Assembly: GCA_965153355.1 (NCBI GenBank)
Contig: OZ231126.1
Location: 80,290,001 to 80,354,000, forward strand
DNA from: Flaccisagitta enflata
Lineage: Eukaryota > Chaetognatha > Sagittoidea > Aphragmophora
DNA: 64,000 nt
Reading direction: 5' to 3'
The notes under the pieces: model-generated
Databases searched by the model: none
Seen by the model: only the letters and a program-made list of their open reading frames with translations
Told to the model about the DNA's origin: nothing
Translations under genes and position numbers: made by a program
Shown: positions 25,194 through 37,465 of the stretch, piece after piece
How positions within the stretch are numbered: the first letter of the stretch is position 1
Layout: each line of letters starts with the position of its first letter

Positions 25194-25198
<5 letters not shown>
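24922..25198. other. T-rich interval, no gene
   Basis: Long T-runs, then mixed DNA with GCCAAGCTATTGG and CAATTGGCCAATGGGC. No exon supported. Confidence 0.4.

Positions 25199-25232
<34 letters not shown>
25199..25232. repeat. (GA)n adjoining family E
   Basis: Followed by GACAGACAGACAGAC. Confidence 0.93.
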
Positions 25233-25245
<13 letters not shown>

Positions 25246-25282
25246 AACAGGTAAAAAAAGAATGAATAAAATGATAAAGAGA

Positions 25283-25425
25283 AATTCTCATAACTTAGAT
25301 TCTGAGTAATGAGAAAATGGATAGACAAGGATAGACAATCTGAGTCATGAGAATATAATTCTCATCACTAAGAATCTGAATGATAAGAATTTCAAAATTC
25401 TCGCCACTCAGATTCTAAGTAACAC
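25283..25425 (-). mobile_element. family E repeat, copy 2
   Basis: Reverse orientation: ATTCTCATAACTTAGATTC, GGATAGACAATCTGAGTCATG and ATTCTCATCACTAAGAATC. (GA)n lies on the left, which equals (CT)n on its 3' side. Confidence 0.68.
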
Positions 25426-25909
25426 AACCTACCTGCGAAAAAAGTATGATTATTTGGGAAGTATTGATTCTTATTTCTTATTTCTTATTTGGCGATTCCA
25501 AAGAAACAACCCCAACATGGGGCAAAAGTGGCGGATAATTGGGCAGGGGCATTACTGCAGTTCTACAGAACTGCAAAAAAAAAAAAAAAACAGCGCAACA
25601 GTACTTCACGCTTACAGACCATAGAATGACCTATAACACCATCAAAAGGACAAAGAGGGCTATGATTCAACAATGTTACAGATCGACCGACCGACCGTCC
25701 GCGCCTAAAAAAAAGAATAGTAAATGAAAGTTGCTAGGCACAATCTACAAAGGCAGGAAAATGAAAGGACCAGACCGGAAAAAGGAATTTACACTTTCGG
25801 TGATAATGAAGTTCCGAAAAGGGTCCTAAAACAAATCCGTGAAAGTTCCTTTGAATTTCAATCAGATGTTTAAATGAAGTTCCCACCCTAGAACAACCTC
25901 AGTGAGAGA

Positions 25910-25914
<5 letters not shown>
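25426..25914. other. interval without recognised gene
   Basis: Contains poly-A at 25575 and a fragment GACCGACCGACCGTCCGCGCC followed by an A-run at 25683-25712. That fragment looks like a family A 5' end on the minus strand. Otherwise unassigned. Confidence 0.4.

Positions 25915-25960
<46 letters not shown>
25915..25960. repeat. (GA)n microsatellite
   Basis: Dinucleotide run. Confidence 0.95.
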
Positions 25961-25963
<3 letters not shown>

Positions 25964-26104
25964 TGGTTAAAAGAGAAATTGAAATGCAAAATCTTTTCCT
26001 TTCAATCGCCCCCTGCGTCTTTTGTCTGTGTCTCTCCCACTTTTTGGTTCAGTCAGTGTTCGTTTCAAGTTATCCATCTGTACTTATTTCAGACTATCGT
26101 TTTT

Positions 26105-26313
26105 AGTCGCGAGCTACGCGACTCTACACCCTGCTATGTCGGTCCGACGGTCGGTAGGTCGGTAGGTTGGTCGGTCGGAGGTCCCCTTTTAACTTTTTCG
26201 GCGTTTCTGAGCTTTTTGAGCCTACTGCTCCTGCCCAAATGCTCTAGTGAACTTCTATAGCACTGCTCCTGCCCACCTGCACGCGACTGGGGTAGCCGTG
26301 TATCCGGCCTTGT
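26105..26313 (+). mobile_element. family A element, subfamily A1
   Basis: AGTCGCGAGCTACGCGACTC, CTACACCCTGCTATGTCGG, a GGTAGGTCGG run, two CTGCTCCTGCCC motifs, inverted CACGCGACT, then GCCGTGTATCCGGCCTTGTT. Confidence 0.9.
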
Positions 26314-26417
26314 TTCTCTCAATTACACTGTTTCTGTATTTCTCTCTCTCTCATAATCCGCACAACTCACTACGATGTAGAATCATCAATTCTTATTCAT
26401 CCTCGTTTCCTACGGAA

Positions 26418-26681
26418 AGCAAGCCAGATTGGGCAACGATGCTTCCTGATTGTGTCACTCAGCGTGTAATCATTTCGCGTAGAATATATGAGACGTTTAG
26501 AGAGACCAGCCATCCAAAACACCTATAAAATCGTTTCCGTTGGTGTATGACATCGCTGTGACCGAAAATCGAAAGGAAATGTGTTTTCAACACAGGCGTG
26601 ATGGGCGAATGAAAGGACGGATGGGCGGAAGGACGAAGAGAAGGACAAACCCGCTTATAGAAACGCAAGGAAGCATTTAAA
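26418..26681 (-). mobile_element. family A element, subfamily A5 (diverged)
   Basis: Minus strand: AAATGCTTCCTTGCGTTTC, TATAAGCGGG, TCCG-type run, CACGCCTGTG, GTGACACAATCAGGAAGCATC, then GTTGCCCAATCTGGCTTGC. It matches 59861-60135 in order of parts. Both terminal motifs share the same change (GCTTCC instead of GCGTCC). Confidence 0.75.
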
Positions 26682-27116
26682 AAGAACAAGACGAATCTAA
26701 CTTGTTTCTCGCCAGCTTGACTTGGAGGTGATTTTGAAGGAAAATGGTCTCAAACTTGTAATTACGTAATTGCTAGAGTTGTGCGCGAGCAACCATTAGC
26801 AACCAAAAATCTTTGAATCATTAGAGAGAGGGAGTGAGGAATGGAGAAAAGTATTCAGTAAAGCGTCTGATGGCAAGTGGTATCCATTGGTCCTGTATTT
26901 GATGATTGTTGCGGCAGCACTGTCTGCCTTGAGGAAGCCACTGCCGATTATCAAGATATTTTGCCTACTTTTGAGGCCAGGAATATTTGACAAGATAGGT
27001 GAGCCACTAAATTGGGATATGAGCCACGGGATCGAGGCCAACATTTGAACCTCAAGCTTACGTTGGAGACAGGACTTGGCTAGGCCGCTGCCCAGAAGAG
27101 AAAAGGAGATAAAGGA

Positions 27117-27117
<1 letters not shown>
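26682..27117. other. unique interval, unrecognised frames
   Basis: Frames are open on both strands at about 26796-27075. The plus frame holds a hydrophobic run (LVLYLMIVAAALSAL) but has no start and belongs to no family I know. Possibly intronic, or part of a decayed element. Confidence 0.25.

Positions 27118-27164
<47 letters not shown>
27118..27164. repeat. (GA)n microsatellite
   Basis: Dinucleotide run. Confidence 0.95.
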
Positions 27165-27165
<1 letters not shown>

Positions 27166-27190
27166 GAAAGCACCAATTAAGTCAAAAGAA

Positions 27191-27808
27191 AACAAGGTCA
27201 ACAAACCTTAGTCGCGTGGTAATAAAGGTAATAATGGTAATAATGGTAATAAAGGTGATAAAGGTAATAAAGGTGCCTAATCTTGTAGACATCTATTACC
27301 TATACTTACCCTTAAGTACCCTTAAGTACCTAAAGTACCCTAAAGTTCCCTTAAGTACCCTAAAAAAAACCCAAAGTACTGTAAAGGAACTTTAAAACCT
27401 AGAGTACCTAAAATACTCTTAAGTACCCTAAACTATTCTTAAGTACCCTAAACTACCCTAAAGTACTCTAAAGTACCTTTAGTACCTAAAGTACATTAAA
27501 GTACCCTATAGTACCCTAAAGTACCCTAAAATACCTAAGGTACCCTTAAGTACTTAAAGTACCCTTAAATTCCTCTAAGTACCCTAAAGTACTCAAAAGT
27601 ACCCTTAAGTACCCAAAAGTACCTTAAGTATCCTTAGATACCTACAGTACCCTTAAGCACCCTTAAGTACCCTAAAGTACCTTATAGTACCCTAAAGTAC
27701 TTTTAAAATGAAGATTTAATCTTTATTTAAAAATGTTACGTGACTGACCGAACAACCAACTGACCGCCCGACCGACATAGCGGCTTTTAGAGTCGCGTTC
27801 ACGCGACT
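27191..27808 (-). mobile_element. family A element with (AAGTACCCT)n interior
   Basis: Minus strand: AGTCGCGTGAACGCGACTC, TAAAAGCCGCTATGTCGG, TTGG run. Next is about 480 bp of AAGTACCCTA-type array (27230-27710). The 3' end is CCACGCGACT, then an AAGGT-TTGTTG-ACCTT hairpin and GTTTT. Both family A ends are present around a different satellite from the one at 22186. Confidence 0.8.
27230..27710. repeat. GGTAATAAT units then AAGTACCCT minisatellite
   Basis: Short (GGTAATAAA)n to 27275, then 9-12 bp AAGTACCCTA/AAGTACCTTA units. Confidence 0.92.
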
Positions 27809-29103
<1,295 letters not shown>

Positions 29104-29360
29104 ATTCATTCATTTATTCATTCATTTATTCATTCATCAATTCATTCATCAATTCATTCATCCATTCATTCATCCATTCATTCAGTCATACATTCATCAT
29201 TCATTATTTCATTCATCAATTCATTCAATGAGAATATAATAGGTCGAGCTTAAGGCGCGTTTCTTTATGATAGCATCAGGCTTCATCTATTCATACGGAC
29301 ATCAGGTAATTCATTCATTCATTCAGTCAATCATTCATTTAAACATTCATTCATTCATTG
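29104..29360. repeat. (ATTC)n, two blocks
   Basis: Tetranucleotide array with CATC and CAGT variants; a unique island lies at 29230-29300. Confidence 0.93.
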
Positions 29361-29434
29361 AAACAGTCAAGCAGTAATTTGTTCACACAGAACAAAAGAA
29401 GGAAACGTCAAGTCACAAGGAATCACAGTATCCT

Positions 29435-29607
<173 letters not shown>

Positions 29608-29644
29608 CATTACTGCGGCATTTCAAACGCCCATTTTCATTTTT

Positions 29645-29779
29645 ACTCGCGGACACCTTGCCGTGTCGGTAGGTCGGTTGGTCCCCCCATAACATTTTTA
29701 AATTGCAAGCAATTTTTTAGTTACTGCTCCCGCCCATCCGTCTGGGCCGGGACTGGATTGCCGTGTATCCTGGCTTGTT
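29645..29779 (+). mobile_element. family A element, subfamily A3
   Basis: ACTCGCGGACACC-TTGCCGTGTCGG, TTGG run, GCAAGCAATTTTTTAG, CTGCTCCCGCCC, GGACTGGATTGCCGTGTATCC, GGCTTGTT. The 3' inverted motif is altered. Confidence 0.8.
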
Positions 29780-29866
29780 CAACTCGGGCATGATGTTTCC
29801 ACAAACACACTTTAGAAGAGACAGATGAACAAATCCCTTTGTTGTATTACACTTCCGCGACCAAAA

Positions 29867-30005
29867 AACAAGGCCGGATACACAGCAATCCAGTCGCGGA
29901 CGGTTCGGCAGGAGCAGTAATGCCAAAACCGCTTGCAATTTAGAAATTTTATGGACAGACAGACCAACCAACACGGCAAGGCGTAGAGTCGCGTGTCAGC
30001 AACTA
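29867..30005 (-). mobile_element. family A element, subfamily A3
   Basis: Minus strand: AGTTGCTGACACGCGACTC, TACGCCTTGCCGTG, GGTTGG, GCAAGCGGTTTTGGC, CTGCTCCTGCCG, GTCCGCGACTGG and TGTATCCGGCCTTGTT. It faces the 29645 copy tail to tail. Confidence 0.88.
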
Positions 30006-30081
30006 AAAAGGTATGAAATCAAGATTATTGGAAAAAATCAAAAATCGAAAATTGAGAATTTAATCAGTGAAACTGCTTTTT

Positions 30082-30198
30082 AGTTGCAACATTGCACCTT
30101 TATAGCTGGCTGTGTCCGTTGGTCGGTTGGTTGGTCTGTCGGGTAACGCGTTTGTTCAACGATACACATGTCACACCTTATTGGCCTACTTGGCCTTG
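30082..30198 (+). mobile_element. family A element, subfamily A4
   Basis: AGTTGCAACATTGCACC, TTATAGCTGGCTGTGTCCG, TTGG run, CACACCTTATTGGCC, hairpin GGCC-TACTT-GGCC, TTGTT. A poly-A run follows at 30204-30225. Confidence 0.85.
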
Positions 30199-30230
30199 TT
30201 TCTCAAAAAAAAAAAAAAAAAAAAAACACC

Positions 30231-30272
30231 TTGACGGTTTTTTTCTGGTCGGCAATAGCTGCCTTTACTGGT
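30231..30272. repeat. short dispersed repeat, copy 1
   Basis: TGGTCGGCAATAGCTGCC and TTTACTGGT match 40858-40898 (CGGTCGGCGATTAGCCGCC). Both follow A-rich DNA. Confidence 0.5.
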
Positions 30273-30427
30273 ATGACTATGAGACGAGAGAATGAAAGAG
30301 CCCAAAAAATTAAGTGAGAGAGGGGGACCAAAATTACGGTCATAAAGTCTTGCAAGCATTTGGTTCTAGATCATATTTGAGTAAGTTTGATGTTTGCGTT
30401 TGTTCCTATTGCTTCTCAAGCTATTGA

Positions 30428-30540
30428 TTCATTCATTCATTCATTCTTTCCTTCCTTCATTCATTCATTCATTCATTCATTCATTCATTCATTCATTTAT
30501 TCATTCATTCATTCAATCCTTACATTTTTCATTCATTAAA
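30428..30540. repeat. (ATTC)n array
   Basis: Tetranucleotide array, interrupted. Confidence 0.93.
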
Positions 30541-30644
30541 CAAATCATTTAATGATTTGATTTATTTCATTGTTCAGTCATATATTTCTGAATGATGGTT
30601 TGTTTCTCCGTCTTTCACAAAATTTAGTGTTTCTAAAGAGATAT

Positions 30645-30757
30645 TTTACAATACTGCCCCTGCCCCAAGGACCTTGCCCTAATGCCCCAGTGAGCTTTGC
30701 CATCACTGCTCCAGCTCGCTAACAGATTTCTAGGGTAGCGATGTATCTGGCTTTGTT
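30645..30757 (+). mobile_element. family A 3' half (degenerate)
   Basis: CTGCCCCTGCCC, GCCATCACTGCTCC, GGGTAGCGATGTATCTGGC and TTTGTTTT correspond to an A1 3' half; 5' half absent. CTGCCC motifs recur to 30880. Confidence 0.55.
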
Positions 30758-30899
30758 TTGGAAAATGACAAACTCTTTGTGCTTTTAGCCTCTGCCCAAG
30801 CATGTTACTGCCCCTGCCCAATCAACAGCTTTTTGTATTTAGATAACATATTGCCTTGTTAATGTCCCTGCCCACCCATCATAGTGCGTTTGATCTATG

Positions 30900-32123
30900 T
30901 CTTGCAAGCTGTATCTACTTGAGATAAAATAAGAGAAAAATGATGAAAAAAGGTTCCATAATTAATTCACTGAGAATTATAAATTTGCATAGAAAATGAG
31001 AAAATGAAAAAAACAAAAACATAGCGGGCTAGCCATTTATAATACCAAGGCCGCTATGTTCTCAAAAATGCATGATTTGTATTTATTTTAGAGATTTATA
31101 ATTCTCAAAACTGAAAATAATTTTTTCGAAAATGTAATAATTAGTGATGATCTCCCATTGGAAACCGATTTAGCATGTCTGAAGAGCTTCCCCATGGTAA
31201 AAACCGAGCCATAATCCCCTCTGACACGTAACAACACTATTTTCACTAAGCGAGCTCCACTCATTGAATGTTGGATAGCTGAATGATGTAATAATACAAA
31301 AAAAGTAAAAAAAAATCGATATCTAATGGTCACTTCGACATCTTAACTTTGAATTTTTTTTATGAGCTTACATTAAAGCCTGAAGCCTCCAGATTTTTTT
31401 CGTAGTGAAAATAACCTTAGGATTAGCTAAAAGTTACATCATTGACATACCAGAAGTGATGGTTTTGATGAAAAGCCTCATTACTCCCGCTGATGAAATA
31501 GACAAGGGAACTCAGTTTTCTTCAGATATGACTATTGTATCAATGATTTAGACCCATAAAACATCATTACTCGGGCCCGGTACTCATTTGTGGGCATTTA
31601 GGCATAAGATAGTGTACGTATGATATATGACCACAATCATGATTTCATCAAAGGGGTAAAAAAAATTGCAACAGCCTATAGAAAGGGATGAATAAAAACT
31701 GCTCGTCCGATCTGGCTCTGCGTCTTAAGCCCATCTGGGTTCCAGTCAGTTCTCTCCAACGAGTTCAACATTAAATATGCACACGATTTCAAATGGCGGA
31801 GGGAAAAAAATTGCATTTTAAGTTGAGGGATATATAACAAAAGTTGGTTGCCACCAACGAGGAAACATACCAGGGGACAAGTTGGCGAATTAAGGAAGCG
31901 GCATAGGTATAAGAATCAATTTTAACTTTTTTTAAATAAGACATTTTGAAAGTTTTTGAAACTTTTTTACACAAACTAATGCCATTTCTAAACGAAAAAA
32001 GATAGCAATACCAGATTGGTGCCAAATGAAAGTACTTTCAAAGGGCTTTCAGATGACCTAAGATCTAAATAGGTTTTTGTTTGATTCATAGGTAAAATTA
32101 GCCATCCAAAAGTGCGTCGTTTA
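30900..32123. other. AT-rich interval, no gene recognised
   Basis: Only short AT-rich frames. TTTTAGTCGTATGGTACG at 32126 resembles a worn family A start just before the next minisatellite. Confidence 0.4.
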
Positions 32124-32139
32124 TTTTAGTCGTATGGTA

Positions 32140-32423
32140 CGTGGGGAAGTGGGATGCCAACAGATGTGGTATGCGGCCCACTAACAAGAACAGGAAGTGG
32201 CATGCTGGCATCTATTGGGAAGTGGCATGCCAACAGACATAGGATGCCGACCGCTAAGAGGTATCGGAAGTGGCATGCTGGCAAACATGGGGAAGTAGCT
32301 TATCGGCAAATATGGGGACGTGGCACGTTGGCATATATGGGGAAGTGGCACGTTGGCAAATATGGGGAAGTACCATGTTAGCACACATGTGGGCGTGGCA
32401 TGTTGGCATACAAGCGGAAGTGC
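32140..32423. repeat. minisatellite GGGGAAGTGGCATGTTGGCA
   Basis: Units of about 24-40 bp combine GGAAGTGGCA with TGTTGGCATACA. The same motifs resume at 33797 beyond the family D element. Confidence 0.88.
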
Positions 32424-33796
32424 TAACTATGGCAAAAAAAAATTTTGCACAATTTTTCGATGACTATTGCTTCATTCACAGGGGATTAAACTATAAACAA
32501 GGCCGGATACACGGCCATCAGTTGCGGACGGGTGGGCAGGGGCAGAAATGCGCGTTTTCTCACTTTTCAACTCGATCACCACGGACCAACCGACCAACCA
32601 ACCGACCAACCAACCGACGGACGGACAAAGCCTCTTATAGAGTTGCGTGTCCGCAACTAAAAATCAGTGAGCATTTTGAAGAGCTTCAAAAAATCTTTCA
32701 ATTGAGTGGTGTCAGAATATTGTAGCTCAAAAACTTCAGAAATTATGATGATATGACGGAAAATTTATGAAGGAAAATGAAGTGTTTCACAATACTTTTT
32801 GCATCATTATCAGGACAATAATGAAGCTGGAATGTTTTTAGTGGACAAATTGTCACTAAGGATATTTGGTGCATACATTTTTATCATATTCTGATTTAAA
32901 ATGCAATTTGAACCATGCGATTCACATGAAAAGAAGCAAGATATTGATGATTTTTAGTGATTTTCTGCTTACATTTTTTTTTTATTTTCTGAGGTTGAAA
33001 TTCTAAGAAAGCCAAATACAGGGAAATTTTGCATTTTGAAAAACATAGTTCTCTCTGTAATCGATTTGGGAAGAGAACTATGTTCTTTGTTTTTTCATTT
33101 TTTCATTTCCTATGCAAATTTAGAATTTCAACCAGCCCCCTGTCAGTGACCAAAAATAAAAAAGTACAAATTTTCAAAGTAATTTTTTTGGTAACATTGG
33201 CTAAACTTGGTCCTTTTGCTGAATCAATGCAAATTTTTCTTTTAAATGTTATATCTGAGCCATCTCAATCATCTTTATTCACTTATTTTTGCATTTTCAT
33301 TTATAAATTTTTTCTATTTTGATCTTCTTTGAAACACAAATGTTGCCTTCGGAGGGAAGATGTCATATGAAGTAAGGATGTCAATTTTGCTTACTGCCAG
33401 AAAGGGCGTTTTTGAACAGTACCTTTCACTTCTATTTAAACATAACTTCTTAACGGAATAAGTTGCAAATTTCTGCTTGGCGCCATTTCGAAGAAAATTT
33501 TCCAAAATTTTTTTCCTCATGAATTTTATTTGATTTCGATCCGTTTTTACATTGATACATGGGAGAAAGAGGAAAATTCTGATGATCGATGAACTCACTT
33601 TGGGGGAAGCAGAGTAGTTGACTTCATTTTGTTGTCATTTTTAAACAAATAATGTTACAACATTCTGCTTGGTCTAGTTTTAAAGAATTTTTGATAATCT
33701 TTCTAATGGTCACTGATTTTCTATAGTTTACTTTACAGACAGCTTCTAGGTATGTGTTTAAAGATAAGTGTGCAAAATTTTTTTTTGCCATAGTTA
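32424..33796. mobile_element. family D element, copy 1 (with nested A2)
   Basis: The terminal inverted repeats TAACTATGGCAAA...ATTTTGCAC (32424-32450) and GTGCAAAAT...TTTGCCATAGTTA (33771-33796) bound about 1.37 kb of AT-rich DNA. A copy of TGTTGGCATACAAG directly abuts each outer side. No transposase frame is recognised, so it is probably non-autonomous. Confidence 0.75.
32496..32658 (-). mobile_element. family A element, subfamily A2, nested in family D
   Basis: Minus strand: AGTTGCGGACACGCAACTC, TATAAGAGGCTTTGTCCG, TTGG run, CCCCTGCCCACCCG, GTCCGCAACT, GGCCG-TGTATC-CGGCC, TTGTT. Both ends intact. Confidence 0.92.
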
Positions 33797-34555
33797 TGTT
33801 GGCATACAAGTGGAAGTGAAAGTGGCGCCATTCAAGCGGAAGTGGAAGTGGAAGTGGAAGTGGAAGTGGCGCCATACAAGCGGAAGTGGAAGTGGAAGTG
33901 GAAGTGGAAGTGGCGCCATACAGCGGAGTGGAAGTGGAAGTGGCATGCTACAAGCGGAGTGGAAGTGGAAGAGGAAGTGAGCGCCATACAAGCGGAAGTG
34001 GAAGTGGAAGTGAGCGTCAAACAAGCAGAGGGAGTGAAATGGAAAGATAAAAGTAAGTGCAAAATTTTTTGGCCATAGTTATGTTGGCATACAAGTGGAA
34101 GTGAAAGTGGCGCCATTCAAGCGGAAGTGGAAGTGGAAGTGAAGTGGCGCCATAAAGCGGAAGTGGAAGTGGAAGTGGCGCCATACAAGCGGAAGTGGAA
34201 GTGGAAGAGGAAGTGGCGCCATACAAGCGGAAGTGGAAGTGGAAGTGGAAGTGGCGTCAAACAAGCGGAGTGGAAGTAGAAATGGAGTGGCTCATACAAG
34301 CGGAGGTAGTGGAAGGGTGGCAATACAAGCGGAAGTGGAGGTTGGCACCATACAAAGCGGAAGTGGAAGTGGAAGAGGGTGACGCCATAAAAGCGGAAGT
34401 GGAAGTAGAAGTGGCACATACAAGCGGAAGTGGAAGTGGAAGTGGCGCCATACAAGCGGAAGTGGAAGTGGAAGAGGAAGTGGCGCCATACAAGCGGAAT
34501 GGGAGTGGAAGAGGAAGTGGCGCCATACAAGCGGAAGTGGAAGTGGCGCCAGAGA
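33797..34555. repeat. GGAAGT / GCGCCATACAAGC minisatellite
   Basis: (GGAAGT)n runs are punctuated by GGCGCCATACAAGC. The right end of family D plus the array start (33763-33830) is duplicated at 34051-34125, an offset of about 287 bp. Confidence 0.9.
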
Positions 34556-34658
34556 TTCTGATGCGAGGTTCATTAGAGAATTGAGACTAGCTTCAGTTAA
34601 GGGAAACTTTTCAACACCTGCAACTCTTCGCCTGCCCAATTAACATTTTTCCGGCTTC

Positions 34659-34850
<192 letters not shown>

Positions 34851-34857
34851 GGAACAG

Positions 34858-34990
34858 CGCGTTATTTAGAATTTTCTAACGCGCGTTACTTAGAATTGGC
34901 TTTCTGCTTGTAATTTAGAATCTGAATAATGCAATAATCTATTTTCTCATTATTTAGATTTTCTATCTTTCTATCTTTTTTTCATCTCCT
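34858..34990 (+). mobile_element. family E repeat, copy 3
   Basis: GCGCGTTACTTAGAATTGGC, TAATTTAGAATCTGAATAATG, TTCTCATTATTTAGATT and TCTATCTTTCTATC, then (CT)n on the right. Confidence 0.68.
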
Positions 34991-34998
34991 AATAAAGT

Positions 34999-35301
<303 letters not shown>

Positions 35302-35329
35302 TGTCCCTTATTTTGGTCTTTATTTTTTT

Positions 35330-35493
35330 TATTTTCTTTCTTTTTTTCTCTTGTTCTTTCTTTATTTTTTCTTTTCTCTTTCTTTTTTATTCTTTCTTTT
35401 TGTTTTTTCTCTTTTTTTTTCTTTTTCTCTTACTCTGTGCCTCTATCTCTTTCTCTCTCTGTCTCTGTCTCTGTCTCTGTCTCTGTCTCTTTA

Positions 35494-35578
<85 letters not shown>
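35330..35578. repeat. T-rich pyrimidine, (CTGT)n and (CT)n
   Basis: TTTCTTT-rich DNA to 35440, CTCTGT units to 35500, then (CT)n. Confidence 0.93.
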
Positions 35579-35581
<3 letters not shown>

Positions 35582-36119
35582 TCTGTTATTCGTAACTGTT
35601 ACAGTTACTATATACTCATGCTCACATTTTCAAGTTATGGCTAATAAAATCAACTTTTATGTCCTAGCATTGATATCATTTTTTTTTTTCACTCTTTATT
35701 TAAAACTCACAAATATCATGGATATTTCTTATGTATAGAATCTGCTTGTCAACAATATGTTTGCAGGGATCAATTAAAAATTACTCCCTCACAAAACCTA
35801 CATTTTATCAAAATATATAGAATTTTAAAAAAATAGCATTATTTCTATAAGATGTTTTTTTAAAAACGATGATCTGGGTACATTTAAAATATAAATAGAT
35901 TTATTCTAATGAGGTCAAGTCTAATATTAGCTGAACAAAAGAAGATTCTTTCAAATTCTGAGAAATCTGTAAAGCAAATGCCAAGGGAGACATTTTTAAA
36001 AATGCAAATATTTTTTTTCCATTACAACACATAAGATTCTTATTTGTGTTATCAAAAAAAAATCATACAATTTTTATTAAGTTATGGACTAATACATCAC
36101 ACAAATAATTCAAAAAAAA
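35579..36119. other. AT-rich interval, no gene
   Basis: Strongly AT-rich; no exon or element recognised. Confidence 0.45.
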
Positions 36120-36212
36120 GTTAGAAAGAGAGAGAAAAAGAAAGAAAGAGAGAAAAAAAGAGAAAACAGAAAAAAGAGACAGAAAGAGAGAGAGAGAGAG
36201 AGAAGAAGAAGA

Positions 36213-36244
<32 letters not shown>

Positions 36245-36245
36245 G
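36120..36245. repeat. purine-rich (GA)n/(GAAA)n
   Basis: Impure GA tract left of family E copy 4. Confidence 0.92.
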
Positions 36246-36370
36246 AGAACATAGAAAATGAGCATATTCAGAAAAACAAAGATAGACAATCTAAGTTATG
36301 AGAAATAAAGGCTTGTTATATGATTCTAAATAATGAAAACTTTAGATTAGAGATTCTAAATAACAATATC
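36246..36370 (-). mobile_element. family E repeat, copy 4
   Basis: Reverse strand: TTTCTCATAACTTAGATTG and TCTATCTTTG, plus GATTCTAAATAATG modules. (GA)n on the left is its 3' side. Confidence 0.65.
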
Positions 36371-36719
<349 letters not shown>

Positions 36720-36842
36720 CCTCCGTAATATTTTACAAAACTACATTGGTGTTAAACAAGAAAACACAGAACGTACATCAGCAAGCATCTCGGTGCAGTC
36801 AGTGCGTTGTTATTTGGCAATGATACGCACTCATATTGAAGC

Positions 36843-36868
36843 AAGATGGCGGAGATCGATAAAGGACC
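36843..36868 (+). promoter_or_regulatory. AAGATGGCGG start-like motif cut by a MITE
   Basis: AAGATGGCGGAGATCG combines a good ATG context with a YY1-type core (AAGATGGCGG), which often marks animal gene starts. Eight codons (MAEIDKGP) later the frame enters a family C element. It could be a broken first exon or chance. Confidence 0.25.
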
Positions 36869-37047
36869 TGATTCTGCTTGTGACAACCGCGTTTTGAAGG
36901 GGCCCCTAGGTCGTTCGCATCGTTCGTTCACTCGCACCGCTCACTCAGCTCACTCGCTCTGCAGCGCTCTGCTTTGCTGTGCTAGCAGGCTAGCTTCGCA
37001 CGATCACTCCTTTCACGGGCTCGCTCACTCACTTTGATCACCCTCTT
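36869..37047 (+). mobile_element. family C element, copy 2 (3' truncated)
   Basis: ATTCTGCTTGTGACAACCGCG, GTTTTGAAGGGGCC, then TCACTCGCTCTGCAGCGCTC and GGCTCGCTCACTCACTTTG. The right third is missing. Confidence 0.8.
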
Positions 37048-37153
37048 TTGATCTCCATTTGTCACCGCAATTAAGAGAAAGGCCTCACATCCACTTTTCG
37101 CACTGAATCGATGCCAACCACCTGATCAATCTTTGTCGTTGACATTTTCGGCG

Positions 37154-37399
37154 TCATTGCATTGCATTAGCGTCATCGCCATTGTCATCATCGTCGTCAC
37201 TAACGTCATCATCGTCGTCATGAACGTCGTCGTCGTCAATGACGTGCTTATTCACCTCAACTTTCATAGTCTTCGCGTCTAAACGGTTTGAAACGATTCT
37301 CAGGCTTTCAGTGACAATCACTGAAGTGTCGCGACTGAGTGAACCATTTCCAAAAGTGTCCCACGCGTCTTGTATATCGTGACTTTGATCAAAGAGCAA
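37154..37399 (-). CDS. weak candidate exon, acidic protein
   Basis: An 82-codon minus-strand frame. Its first about 55 codons are not low complexity (segments AWDTFGNGSLSRDTS and ESLRIVSNRLDAKTMKVEV). It then becomes Asp-rich (DDDDVHDDDDD), encoded by a GTC/ATC-rich stretch. Upstream on that strand, (CT)n then GATCAAAG could serve as polypyrimidine tract and acceptor. No ATG lies in this stretch, so it would be an internal or terminal exon. No family is recognised. The Asp tail is also what a (GTC)n microsatellite would give. Confidence 0.22.
   Translation of the reverse strand: MLFDQSHDIQDAWDTFGNGSLSRDTSVIVTESLRIVSNRLDAKTMKVEVNKHVIDDDDVHDDDDDVSDDDDDNGDDANAMQ

Positions 37400-37404
<5 letters not shown>

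Positions 37405-37465
<61 letters not shown>
37405..37465. repeat. (GA)n microsatellite
   Basis: Dinucleotide run of about 60 bp. Confidence 0.96.

Noticed and set aside
26796-27176. 126-codon minus-strand frame as a secreted protein
   Set aside because: The N-terminal Leu/Ser stretch is (GA)n read in reverse; the remainder matches nothing I recognise.
29845-29975. Cys/Val frames in the tail-to-tail A3 region as a gene
   Set aside because: They are translations of conserved family A ends and recur wherever the element does.
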